A stretch of 64,000 nt of DNA from NCBI RefSeq assembly GCF_932294415.1, contig NC_065544.1:20187351-20251350 (forward strand), given 5' to 3'. Shown here piece by piece: positions 21,796 through 33,339 of the stretch. Both the position numbers and the translations under genes were made by a program. Origin of the DNA: Quercus robur. Taxonomy: Eukaryota; Streptophyta; Magnoliopsida; Fagales; Fagaceae. The notes under the pieces were generated by a model, which saw only the letters and a list, made by a program, of their open reading frames with translations, was not told the origin of the DNA and made no database searches. Position 1 is the stretch's first letter; every line of letters begins with the position of its first letter.

Positions 21796-22416
21796 ATATA
21801 TTATTTTATTGTATTGTTTATATTATTTTATTGTATTGAAAGTCAAAATAAAATTACTGATATTGAATGTTTTGTAAAGTATGATAGTAAAATAGATAAA
21901 ATAACTTTTTGTGTAGTCAAATTGCTAAATTTATGACTCCACCAATATAGATGCTCTAAAAATGTTAGGGTTTTTTTTTTTGAGAAAGATAAAAATGTTA
22001 GGTTTGATTTGTGAAATCGAGAAATAATGTATGCTATGGACCTATTATGTGATGTTTTGAAGATGTGGGTCATGAGCCTATCCATGAGGTGAAGAGCTTT
22101 ATGGGCCGTGAGCCGATCAAAAAATATGTGGATTCTAGGTGAGGAAATTCAACCTATATAATAGAATTGTACAAAATTTGGCTCTTCTTGGGCTTTGAAG
22201 AAATTTTGCCCAAGACCTATCAGTTTTTGCTTGTAAAATAAATGAAGTGGCAGATTTGCCCAATAAAGTTTTTTTTTTTTGAGAAACATTTGCCCAATAA
22301 AGTTGTGCGCCTACACAGTAGTGGGGTAATAAAATCATTAACACAATAATAAAAGTCAATAAATTTGTAATAATGTGAGGTTCGTATACATTGATTTTCT
22401 TGATATATATATATAG

Positions 22417-22834
22417 AGGGTCATGCTAACAAGTGTTCTTAGGGTATTGGTTAAGAATCTATTTTAGGAAATTATTAATATCACTTTTATAAAAAATAAA
22501 AAAAAATTGTCAAAACATTAATTGTTTTTTTTTTTCCCATAAAAACTTTTTTTAACTGAATTCTTAACCAGTGCCCTTAAGGCACTCGTTAGCATTTACC
22601 ATATATATATATATATATATACATTGATTTTCTTGATATATATATATATATATAGGGTCATGCTAACAAGTGTTCTTAGGGTATTGGTTAAGAATCCATT
22701 TTAGGAAAGTATTAATATCACTTTTATAGAAAATGAAAAAAAATTGTCAAAACATTAATTGTTTTTTTTTTCCCATAAAAACTTTTTTTAACTGAATTCT
22801 TAACCAGTACCCTTAAGGCACTCGTTAGCATTTA

Positions 22835-22836
<2 letters not shown>
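22417..22836. mobile_element. Two tandem copies of a foldback MITE in a TA-repeat
   Basis: Units 22417-22600 and 22654-22836 are near-identical. Each has inverted ends of about 40 bp: GGTCATGCTAACAAGTGTTC at the left, and at the right the reverse complement of GGTAAATGCTAACGAGTGCC. The units are separated and bordered by (TA)n runs, and both are preceded by ACATTGATTTTCTTGATATA. The element plus its left flank was therefore duplicated as a block of about 236 bp. Confidence 0.85.
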
Positions 22837-22871
<35 letters not shown>

Positions 22872-22944
22872 TAAGTAATAAAGAAGATTAATCATAAGTT
22901 GTACTTCTAAAAGAAATATTAGAGATATATTAAGAAAATCAAAC

Positions 22945-23100
22945 TATCGCGCACCATTGGTACGGTGGTCACTTTACAAGTATAAGTACTTGTGAGGTGT
23001 GGAGAGTAAAAGTCGAGAGAGTTTTACACACATATACACTTAGATTAGGATAAAGTATAAATTCTATCTTGTATAAAAAAGAAAAAAAAGAAAGAAAATA
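22945..23100 (+). mobile_element. SINE-like sequence
   Basis: CACCATTGGTACGGTGGTCA followed by CTTTACAAGTATAAGTACTT and a GTAAAAGTCGAGAG segment resembles the head of a plant tRNA-derived SINE. It ends in an A-rich tail (about 23080-23098). Target duplication not resolved. Confidence 0.45.
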
Positions 23101-23672
23101 AATATTAATAGAAAATAAAAGAATCCAATTAAGGAAAATAGTTCAATTTTTTTTTTAATGACCTTATCGAGCAAGAATGGATTGTACATCTTTTTAACGC
23201 TTATGGTGAAGTCAATATGGTAGCAGACAGACTAACAAATAAAGGAAGATTACAACAAGACAAAAGTTTTTGTTTATGAAACTTGCATTATTTTTATTTA
23301 TGAAAAGTATATTAGGGACAGTTTTCAAATAGGTACTTATAGAGAAGTGCTTGCAGATGGACATGTAATTCTGTAATCTATTTTTTTTTAAAAATAAAAT
23401 TCCTCATTGCATCCAAAAAAAAAAAAAAAAATTGAAATGAAAATAATCTAAATTATTTCAGACATTTTATATCTTTTGTGTGTAATAATCTCATATAAAT
23501 TAAGCGATATCATTATAAAAAGTAAAAACAATATCAAATAAATCACCAAAATTTTTGTATCATTCATTTCTTTCTAATTTTTCTCCAATTGTTTTAGATG
23601 TCAAATTATATTTATATAAAAAATATAACAATCCCATAAAAAAAATAAGACATAAAAATATAGCTTTAATAC
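23101..23672. other. AT-rich intergenic DNA
   Basis: AT-rich sequence with an A run at about 23416-23433. No gene or element terminus is identified. A weak LINE-like tail may occur around 23150-23420. Confidence 0.4.
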
Positions 23673-23675
23673 TAA

Positions 23676-24112
23676 GTACCTGTTTGGGTAACGCTGAAAT
23701 GCGGTGTGTCTACGTTTCATCATTATTTTATTTTTTTTATTTATTTATTTATTGAGAAGCACATTTTAATGTTTTTTAGTGGGTCCTACGTACTGTTTAC
23801 AAGACTTACAAACCTTTTTTTCAACAAAACTTTCGTTCCATAATACTATTTACACATTTAAAAATTGAAAGATGCTACGTCTACAATATTTTTACAACAA
23901 ATTATAGGCGGTTAGTTGTTATTGGTTCAAATTTCAAATTAACGCTAATGTTACTTTTTTGCTCCAATAATAACAACTAATAACAATTTACCACCTAAAA
24001 TTTATTATAAAAATATTATAAACATATCATTTTTCTTAAAAATTATCTTACTGCAATACTTTCAATTTTTATAGTTTAATTTTTAGCAAAATAATCTATA
24101 CCAAACCGAACC
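23676..24112. mobile_element. Tourist/Harbinger-type MITE next to the TIC40 promoter
   Basis: TAA target duplications flank it (23673-23675 and 24113-24115). The ends are GTACCTGTTTGGGTA and, mirrored, TACCAAACCGAACC. The same terminal style is seen in the MITEs at 42204-42424 and 47897-48114. Its right edge lies about 245 bp upstream of the TIC40 start codon. Confidence 0.75.
23872..24038. mobile_element. Foldback MITE nested in the 23676-24112 MITE
   Basis: CTACAATATTTTTACAACAA near 23882 is mirrored by a degenerate inverted copy near 24000-24025, and TTAGTTGTTATTGG by CCAATAATAACAACTAA. The pair forms a stem of about 70 bp. Borders approximate. Confidence 0.55.
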
Positions 24113-24356
24113 TAAGTGCCGAAGAACTAAAACCATCGTCGTTCTCGGTGGGACTCGACTCTGACTCACAGAGACAAAACCCTCAATTCTCTCTCTCTCT
24201 CTCTCTCTCTCACTCACTCACACAGTCAGACACAAAAGGGTTCCTCAAAAAACCACTTTGAAAACAGAATCGAACCTCAAAAAAAAAAAAAGAAACCCTT
24301 TTTCTCTCTCCTTATCTCAGAACAACAACAACATTAAAAAAAAAAAATCGAAAATC
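24113..24356 (+). promoter_or_regulatory. TIC40 proximal promoter and 5' leader
   Basis: The stretch between the MITE border and the TIC40 ATG holds a (CT)n run (about 24188-24210), common in plant leaders, followed by an A-rich segment. No convincing TATA box is visible. The leader also contains an upstream in-frame ATG at 24258 without an intervening stop (see rejected list). Confidence 0.4.
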
Positions 24357-27300
24357 ATGATAACTACTCCGTTTCTAACCGCCTCAACAGCCCCGCCGCT
24401 GCCACGTCAGCTACTCAGACCACCCAGATTTCACACCCTTACCCTTACCCGTGCCCGCACCCGTTTGGCGTTTGGGCCCGACCCGAGGAGACGCTTTGCA
24501 AGCATTTCTGCTTCAGCTTCAAGAAGTAGTAGCAATAAAGAGACAACTTCAATTGGTGTCAATCCACAACTCTCAGTGCCACCACCTCCACCACCCTCAT
24601 ATATGTAACCATTCTCTCTTTCTTTCTCACTGTTTCTTTCATTCTTTTGCTGTGTATTGCAATTTAACTTCTTCTTTTTTGCTTTGTTTGTAGAGGGTCA
24701 CCTCTGTTTTGGATTGGAGTTGGTGTTGGGCTCTCAGCACTATTTTCATGGGTGAGAACTCAAAAAAACACAATACCCACTTGGCCTTTTTTTTTTTTTA
24801 TATTTCTTATCAATATTGTTTTCTTTATGTGCTGTATTGTTTTTTTAACAAGTTCAGTGGAAATGGCAGGTGGCTACAAATTTAAAGGTGAGTGTTGTTT
24901 CTCTCCTATAAGGTAATGAGTACACAATTCATGTATTTCAATATTTGGAAAAATTAGCGGATGCGAAGACTCGGGTTTTTTTCTTATGGTCATGGATATG
25001 TTGTTATTTTTTACTTGTAAAAGAAATGAGTTCATGGGTGCGCCCATTTTTTTCTGTTACCATATCAAATATGATTTCTGATGTGTTTTAAAGAAGGCTG
25101 CATTGCTCTGTTCATTGCTTTGTATTGTTGCATAGTTGAATTTTAGTGTGTCAAATAGAAATATGCAAAATTTTAGGAAAATCTTGGGACTATCAAAATG
25201 AGGTCCTGAGATTGTGTGTTCCTATTCCAAATGCAATTGTGTTTAGAAGGCTATTGATATTCAGTCAATCTTTGGTGGGTAAATATTTGGCTTTGGTGTG
25301 TGGAAGAGAGGGATCATTTTTGATGGAGGGTGTTGCATGTAAAATATGGGATTTATGGAGAGAATGGTGCTTAAAAGAATTTTCGGGCCCTTATAGAGTT
25401 AGATTAAGAAAAAGAAAGTTTTTTGAGAGAGAGGAATGCGGGGAATTTCGAGAGATGTGAATTACTTCAAAATATGGGATTTATGGATAGAGTGGTGCTT
25501 ACAGGAATTTTTGGGCCCTTAAAGGGTTAGATTATGAAAAAAAATCACTTTTTTTTTTGGAAGGGAGAGAAAAGGGGGGGGGGGGGGTGGTGGGGAGATT
25601 TTTCCAAATTGACTTAAATCCAAATGGGGATGACTATAAAACTGGTTTTCTCATGACTTATTGTTTGGGACACTACACTGATAGTGGTATTTTTTTTTTA
25701 AAACCTTTTCTTCTTGCGAGGGAAAAGAATCCTATAGTGGCAGAATATATAAGTGAGGAGCATGGAAATGCCAACTAGAATCTTAGATTTAATAGATTAG
25801 TGCAAGATTGGGAACTCAAATTCTTGATTTTTTTTGATGTATTATATTCTACCAAGGTCTAAAGGGAGGATGAGTATTCAATGATTTGGAAGCTTACTAA
25901 ATTCAGATAGTCATGGCTTTCAATTAAACTCTTTTTATAATTCTCTAAGTTTGATGGAGGGAATTTCTTTCCATGTAGGAGTATTGGGAAGGTTAGAGGA
26001 CCATCAAGATTGCCATTTTTTATTTGGACATCAATATTTTACCAATGGACCATGTGTGATGTTGAATTGTGGATTGTTGTTGTATGTGTAGATCGAGTGT
26101 GATACAGCTAGAGAGTTGTGGCCTTTGGTGTCTGGACTTTGGACTGTGATTGGCATGTTGAAAGGGATAGTTTGGAAAACATTGTAGTGGTGAAATTCTT
26201 GTGTATCATGTGATGTCTTTGGAGGAAGAGAAATGCAAGGAATTATAGAGATGTGAACTACCTGTGTTGGAATTGATGTTTCTGTTTGTTGTGCTTTCTC
26301 TTTGATTGAACAGTAGCCTTTAGTTCCTTTTCCTACCAGAAATGTGTGAGCTTTTGGATCTTTTGAATTTTAAATGTTAGATTTTCTTTTTTGGTCTTCT
26401 CATGTATTTCCCATGTAGTAGGTTATCCCTTTTTATTTCACTTTTTCTTCTTAGTAAATTCTGTGTGTGTGTGTGTGTGTGTGAGTGAGGAGATGTGCTA
26501 GCTTCCATCTTTGTGATTGGTTGGAGCTTGATTTCTTGAGTTTGTGTGTTGATGTGTTATCGAAATGGTTATATTTGGTCCATCGTTCCTCATTGCCTAA
26601 TGTGGTGTCTTTGGAGGGAGAGAAATAGTAGATCTTTTGAAGATATTGAGAGATCCATTCCGGACCTCAAGCTATTCTTTTTTAGAACTTTATTGGATTG
26701 GTTGTTTGCTATGCAAAAGCAATCATTCCCCTCTGTTATTGATTTCCTTGATTCTTGCAATTTTTGCATTTGATTTATTGACCCCTTGTACACTCCCTGT
26801 GTACTAGGGTGTTCCTTTTTGATATCAATAAAACTTATTACTTATTAAAAAAAAAAGTGTTATTCCTACATGTATGTGTGTGTAGGATTTGATCCTCTTC
26901 ATTACAAAGTGAAATGGAGAGTGTCCATTTAAAGGCCATGATTCAAAGTGAAATAAATCCAGGGTCTACATTATGCCAATTCATTTAATAACTGATAACT
27001 CTAGTTTAGTTTAACAACAGTTAATTTTTACTATTAGTTATTGAACTAGAGTTATCAGTTATTAACTGAGTTGGCATAATTTAGACCCTAGATATATTTC
27101 ATTTTGAATCTTAGCTTTTAAATGGACACACTCCATTTTTTCCCTTTTTCACTTTGAAATGGAGAGGATCCAAATCCGTGTTCGTGTGCGTGTGTGTGGG
27201 AGCGTGCATGTTAGTGTTTTTGCATATGTATGTGTGGCAATTATGCATGCATCCACAAACTATTGGTTTTACTATCATCAATATGAGAATTAAAAAGTAT

Positions 27301-30300
27301 CACAAGCCTTAACACCATTACACTTGGATTATGGACTTTAACCCTAGTGTTGTCCAACAAGTAGTTTTGAAGACAAATTCATAACTAGAGGTGTAATTGC
27401 TTTGGTTTGGTTCAGTTGGTGGATAGGGAACTGAACCTGTCAGTTTTTGGAAAGGAGCTTGCAAGCCATTGAACCTCACTAATGTAACAGGTTCGGTCAG
27501 TGCGGTTCGGGTGTTTGGGGCTGGACTTCGAAATACATGCCCATGTGTCAGAGTCATTTTTCTTTTAAACCTACACAAAACCCAAAACCCAAAGGATAAG
27601 AGTTAATATATGTATTAATAAAGAATAAACATTAAAAGAGATGGACATCAATGGAGAGGACCTTGTCCATTGGATTGGCTGTTAACCTCAATCATATGGC
27701 TCTGGATCTTGAGCATGTTGTAGGCATTGAATGTGAGAACTAAGAAGATGGTGGTGCCACCCAGTGCGTTCTCTCTTTTTTCTTAAAACAAGTTCCTTCC
27801 AAGTCCTATCTCTGTTTGATATCACCCTTTTCTCTCATCAAGTTGTTGATGCTTCTAAACTTGAAGGGGAAGAAATAAAAAAAGTGGGGGGTGGGGATGG
27901 GGGTGTTTAAAGAGTTGTGGCGAGAGGAAGCATGATGTGGAGGAGGGAAAGCAAAATATCGGTGGCTAGGATTTGAATTTCAAACGAAAGAAATGTGTGA
28001 GGAGGAATGAGGCAGAGTGATAGAGAGATCTGAAGAAAATGGGAATGTGAAGAAGGGACAAGGGGAATTTGATAACATGAGGGTGGGTTTACAAAAGGTT
28101 AGTAGGTTCATAAAAAAATATATTTGACTTGTTCTCATTGTGTGAATTCTTGGCACTGAGACTGACTGAAACACTGAATTGTTTAAAAAATTGGAACTAA
28201 TACCGATGGCCGACAAACTGAAACTGGCCGGATTTGACTTTTTGGGTCTGTTCTGGTTGGTCGGATCAGTTTTTCAGTGGTTTTTTACAATCCTAATCAT
28301 AGCAAATGCATGCACACATACATTCATTTATGCTTATTTATAAGATAGAGATGCATTTGTATATTGTTATATCTTAAAAAATAAATGTATATTGGTATCT
28401 TTTATTGTTGTGTCTGTATCAGTACGTTGTTGTGAGATTGATGTATACTCTCTTCTATGTGACATAGGGTTGGATCTTGTATGGCATAGCATAATTCAAC
28501 CTTTCACTCTTTCAACATATATCCCAATCCTTGTAAAGTTTATTGTTAATCTTTCAGAAATATGCAATGCAACAAGCTTTCAAGACGTTGATGGGACAGA
28601 TGAATACTCAAAATAACCAATTCAACAATGCAGCCTTTCCTTCTGGATCCCCTTTTCCATTTCCTATGCCTTCGGCACCAGCGCCTTCCACTTCACCTGC
28701 TCCAGCAGCTTCTCAACCTGTAGTTACAGTAGATGTGCCTGCAACAAATGTACAAGCAGCTCCAGCAACTGTTCTCAATCATGAAGAAGAAGTAAAACAG
28801 GAACCGAAGAAAGTTGGTAGTAAACTTCTAAACCTAGTTTTAAGTTCCTAAAAGAATTTGTTTCTGCCTTTTGATCTTCATTGTATGCTGCATGTGCCTA
28901 TTATAGGTTAGATGCAATTTGTGTGAGCCTTTTGAAGATCTTTCTTAGCTTAGATATATAAATTTCATTTATTAACTGCTTCATTCATGTTTCTATTTTA
29001 TAGATGATAAACTACTACTTGACCCAAAAGATTAAGTTGTTAGAAAACGATGAATATAATCATTTCACCATTATTCTAATATTTCCCTTGTGGGTCTAGA
29101 TGCCCCTTAACAAGTGAGGGCCTATAGTTGGGATTTTAAACCTTTTAAATGGGAGGTAGACTAGAGATAGTGTTAATTTTTTAAGAAACATTGGGCTGGG
29201 TCGGGTTCAGGTTGATGAATTTTCAACCCAACTCGACTTGACCTATTTAATAATTTAAAAAATATATATTTTAATTTGTATTTTTCCATTTACACCCTTA
29301 ATACCTAACCCTCTCTAATTGTCTCATTATGTTCTCATCAGCCAAAATAATTTTGCCTCCTTTCTCTCCCCCTCACCTCACATCCTCCTCTGTTGACAAC
29401 TGAAACCCTATCCTAACCCCACTTCTCTCTCTAACCTTTGAGTCCTCTCTCCTCCCTCTCTCTTTCCCCGAGCCTTAGCCTCTCTCTCAAGTGAGTCCTC
29501 CAAGCCAACTCTCTCTCGTTGCTATTTCTCAAGCAAGAGCTTCTCTGTGAGATAATTCTTTAGGCTACTTCATGTCTTTTTTCATGAGGTAGTCTCATTT
29601 CAATAAAATTATTTTAGCCTATAAAAAAAAGAGCTTCTTCGTGAGATCTCTTTTTACCTTAAATTTCGATCTAAAAATGCTATGTTATTTTTTAGTTTCT
29701 GCTACTTGAATGCTACAAATCAAAGGTATCTTTAGAACTGAAATTATTTCATTCTTTTCCTAGATTTCTCTGCAACCAAACAGAGATTGTGATGAATTAG
29801 GATTATGGAGAGTATATATAATTAGATTTTTTTTTTGTCTGTTAATTTCATTTTGTTTCTTTTGCATTGGCTTAATTTTGAGTGTCATTTCAAATTCATC
29901 AACCCGAGTAAATGACCCATGCCTCATTTGTTTGGTTTGTTTTTGTTTTGCTCTGAGAAAATAGAGGAAATTGAAGAAAAATGGTTGTTAAGTTACTGTT
30001 AATAGTAGGGTCTTGGTTTTGGTATTGTGTATTTCAAAAATGATATTATAATTTTTTTTTGTAATGAGCCCAATCCAATGAACCAACCGACCCATGTGGG
30101 TTGCTTTGGTTTTTTGACTTTTTTTTTTTTGATTGGTAACTTTCACACACACTTGATGATTTGGTTTTTAGACTTGTGATGGGTTGGGAATTCTCCACCC
30201 GATGAGGTTGGGTTGTGTTGAAAAAACCCCCAAAACTGACTCATGCACACCCTTACCATGAAGTGATTTTCTTCATAATGAGCAGTCTCTTTGTCTGAGT

Positions 30301-31822
30301 TGTTCATTGCTCTCTCATTTTGGTCAAAGCTCCTACTATCTTTCCTTATTAAATCATTTAGTCGCTCAAACAAAATGAATGGATGATCTGATATAGTACT
30401 TGACTGCTTACTTTTCCTTTCTCAGTAACCTTTATGGCAGCCCATGACATAGAGCTTTGATCACCCTGTACATTTCTCTATTTCTACTTTGGATTACTTC
30501 TACCATGCATCTATAACACCCCCAGCTCCTTTCTTAGCTGTTAATTTTGTCAGCATGGCCATGGTCAGAATGCTAGAATCAAAGCATTAGAAAATAATTA
30601 ACAAGATAGCAAGTTATAAGAGCAAAGTGGGTGGTAAGGTTGTGGGGTTCAAAGCCTATCAGACGTGTAACTTGCCAATAAAAAAAAGGGTTCTTTGTCT
30701 ACTGCAATGTCAAACAATATTTTTTGATAAGCTGTGATATCAAACAATTTGGGGAATAAAATTTTCAAAGGTACTTCTCTAAACTATAAATCATGCTGAA
30801 AACAAGTTCAACTACTTATCCCAAAAAAGAAGAAGAGAAAACAAGTTCAACTTGTAGGTGTGTTATGTCACTGATAAATTGAAAGGAAAAAAAAGAAAGA
30901 AAAAGAACTGAGTTTGATTACCAATCCCACTACTAAACTTTATGTATTTCGAAAACACCTATTATGTTACCTCTGTGTGCCCCTTTACTTCATTTGAACA
31001 TCATCGACCCCACTTGTCCCCATATTTTGTCTCACTTCCCTCCTCCAAATAAATTCCTCTCCATAAAACAGGATATAGTAGGTGCCTTACATTAACGCTT
31101 ACAGATATTCTTGTTTATGTCTTAAGCATTTCTTACCATTCAGAACTTGAATATTACTTATTAAGAGAAAAAAAGGGAACATTAAGAAAATTTCTGTCTT
31201 TAACAAATGATATCCATAATTTCAGTAAATTTGCAAAGTCTTTGGATTTATACCAGAATTGAAAAAAAGTTTTCTACAAAAATTCTAATGCAACATGTAC
31301 TAACAGCTTTTGTAGATGTTTCTCCGGAAGAGGCTGAGCAAAAGAGTCCTTATGAAAGCTTTAATGATGTGACTGGAACAAGTTCATCCAAGGATGCTCA
31401 GACTGGTGGGGTGGTAAGTATTTGCTGTTGAGCTTTTGTACAAGTCTGTAATGGTTTAAGTCAAATATTTAAAGATTTTAACTTTGAGCATGGATGAAGT
31501 TTTCTCAAAATGGAGCTGCTTCTAAGGGCGTTGGTGGCACTGAATGGTCCCAATCTAACGCTGCTGGTTCTGGATGGTCCCAATCTACCCGTAACTCCAC
31601 TGGTTCTGAGGGATCCCAATCTACCCGTAAGTAGTCAATTGTATTTCCACTAGCTACTGTTTCTAACAAGTGCCTTATCTTAAACTTATATCCATGACTT
31701 GTTTTACTGATAAAATATGTAAAAGTAGTTACTTATCAAAAAAAAAAAAATGTAAAATTAGTTATTTAACTTCTAGAATCTATTTCATAGTTCAAGATTC
31801 CTCCCTGGTCCAGCTTAATATA

Positions 31823-31858
<36 letters not shown>

Positions 31859-33308
31859 TGTATTTTGATAAGTAACACAAAACATCAATATATCTTTGAA
31901 TTCATAGTACAAATATTATACAGTTTTGGCATCTCTTGAAACAATATAAATGAATTTCTATTTGTTTTTTCTATTTTGATTTCATATGATGTAACAGATA
32001 AATTTTGAATGTCAATTCCTTCCTTTTATCATAAAAAGGGAAGGGATTTTGGAATTTTTTTTTGCGAGTACCATGTCATATCTCACAATTGTCAACCATC
32101 ACCATCTTAGCTTCATTATGCCTATCACCACCACAACTACTCTTACTGCTTTGCCCTCCACCACCATTTTTGCCACTATCTATTCACCACCTTTTTTTGC
32201 TACCAGCGCCATCAATGCCAGCACGTCCATGATTTGCTCTCATAACTGCCACTGCCACTACCTTCAATGAAAATACACCCCCTGCGCGCCCCCACCCCCC
32301 CCCACACACACACACACCAAAAAAAAGTCAGCACTGCCATTACCATTTTGATACTTTAGCAATCCTCTGTCTTTCTCTCATGGTGATTTGGTTGAGGAGG
32401 TCGTCATTAGGTTAGATGGTGTGTTGTGGCACTTCTTGTTAGCAATTGGTATGTGCGCATGGACCATGTTGAATTTACCTTCAATTGTGGGTTTAAGCAA
32501 ATTTCATATTGATCTTAGCTCTCTCTCTCCATTCCCAATTCCCCCAATTCCTAAATCCCTAATACTTTACTATCAAATCCATCTTGTCTAAAGAAAGGTC
32601 CCGGCTGACCATCCTCTCCCTCTTCATGTCCAAGCAAAACACCCACAAATGGATGACATGCACAGACCCAACTCAATTTTACACATTAAGAACTATACTT
32701 TTAATCATTCTACACTTCCAACAAGAGCATCAAATGTTGGGTAAGCTTAACAACTCAATGATTTTTCTTAGAATCTCAGTAATATTGAAAGATAGAGAAG
32801 CTCAAAAAGTATGGAAGTGAACTAACCCGCCAGGAACATGGTCTCGATGAGCTTAAATTGGAAGAACTTATTGAAACGTCATGTGGCAAGAAAAAATAAA
32901 TAAAGCACAATAGGGTTATATCTTATTTCAATTCCTTTTTTATGTCGATACTTATTATAGTTATGTTTAGAGTTTGAAATTGCTCAAATAAATCTTTTCT
33001 TTTTTTAAAATGACTATAAAGACAACAGTTCAGGCAATCGTTTTTAGCAAACATTTTGATCAAAATTGTGCTGGAATAAATCCCCTATGGCCTATGCATT
33101 CTTTGTGTATACTTGGCATTTCTCTTTTTCAGGTCATAAAATGTTCATTTTACTAATAGGAAAATACTATATTTGTATATGTTTTGATAAGTAAGATATT
33201 TTATTTAGAGAAAGGAAAGCTCGAAATGGCAAACTTCCTTAAAGTAATTACAAATGGACATTCATGTGGTCCAAAAGTTCAACAAGAGAGTTACATAACA
33301 ACACCCCC

Positions 33309-33339
<31 letters not shown>

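Larger units (their letters stand above)
16346..21956 (+). mobile_element. PIF/Harbinger transposon 2 (plus orientation)
   Basis: The right terminus ends ...TTGGTGGAGTC (read inward on the minus strand) with terminal GAGCATC at 21956 next to TAA, the target type of this superfamily. It matches the left end of element 1 over more than 150 bp. It carries the Myb/SANT accessory gene (17858-18955) and the DDE transposase (19450-20669), in the same order as element 1 but on the other strand. Its 5' non-coding leader, 16361-17857, includes a (TG)n tract (16805-16829). A SINE is inserted near the 3' end (21629-21795). The left terminus coincides with the palindrome shared with element 1 and is not a clean TIR. 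Confidence 0.8.

Noticed and set aside
24258..24356. Upstream in-frame ATG extending TIC40 by 33 residues
   Set aside because: The extension is a Lys/Asn/Ser low-complexity string from an A-rich and CT-rich leader. The ATG at 24357 starts a sequence resembling a normal plastid transit peptide, so I chose that start.
24433..24470. Telomere-like CCCTTACCC motifs
   Set aside because: They are three short copies in the TIC40 transit-peptide coding sequence (TLTLTRARTR) and not a telomeric array.
32049..32270. 73-codon Thr/Ser-rich open frame in TIC40 intron 6
   Set aside because: Simple-sequence ACC/CCA-rich DNA, no homology, inside a well-defined intron.
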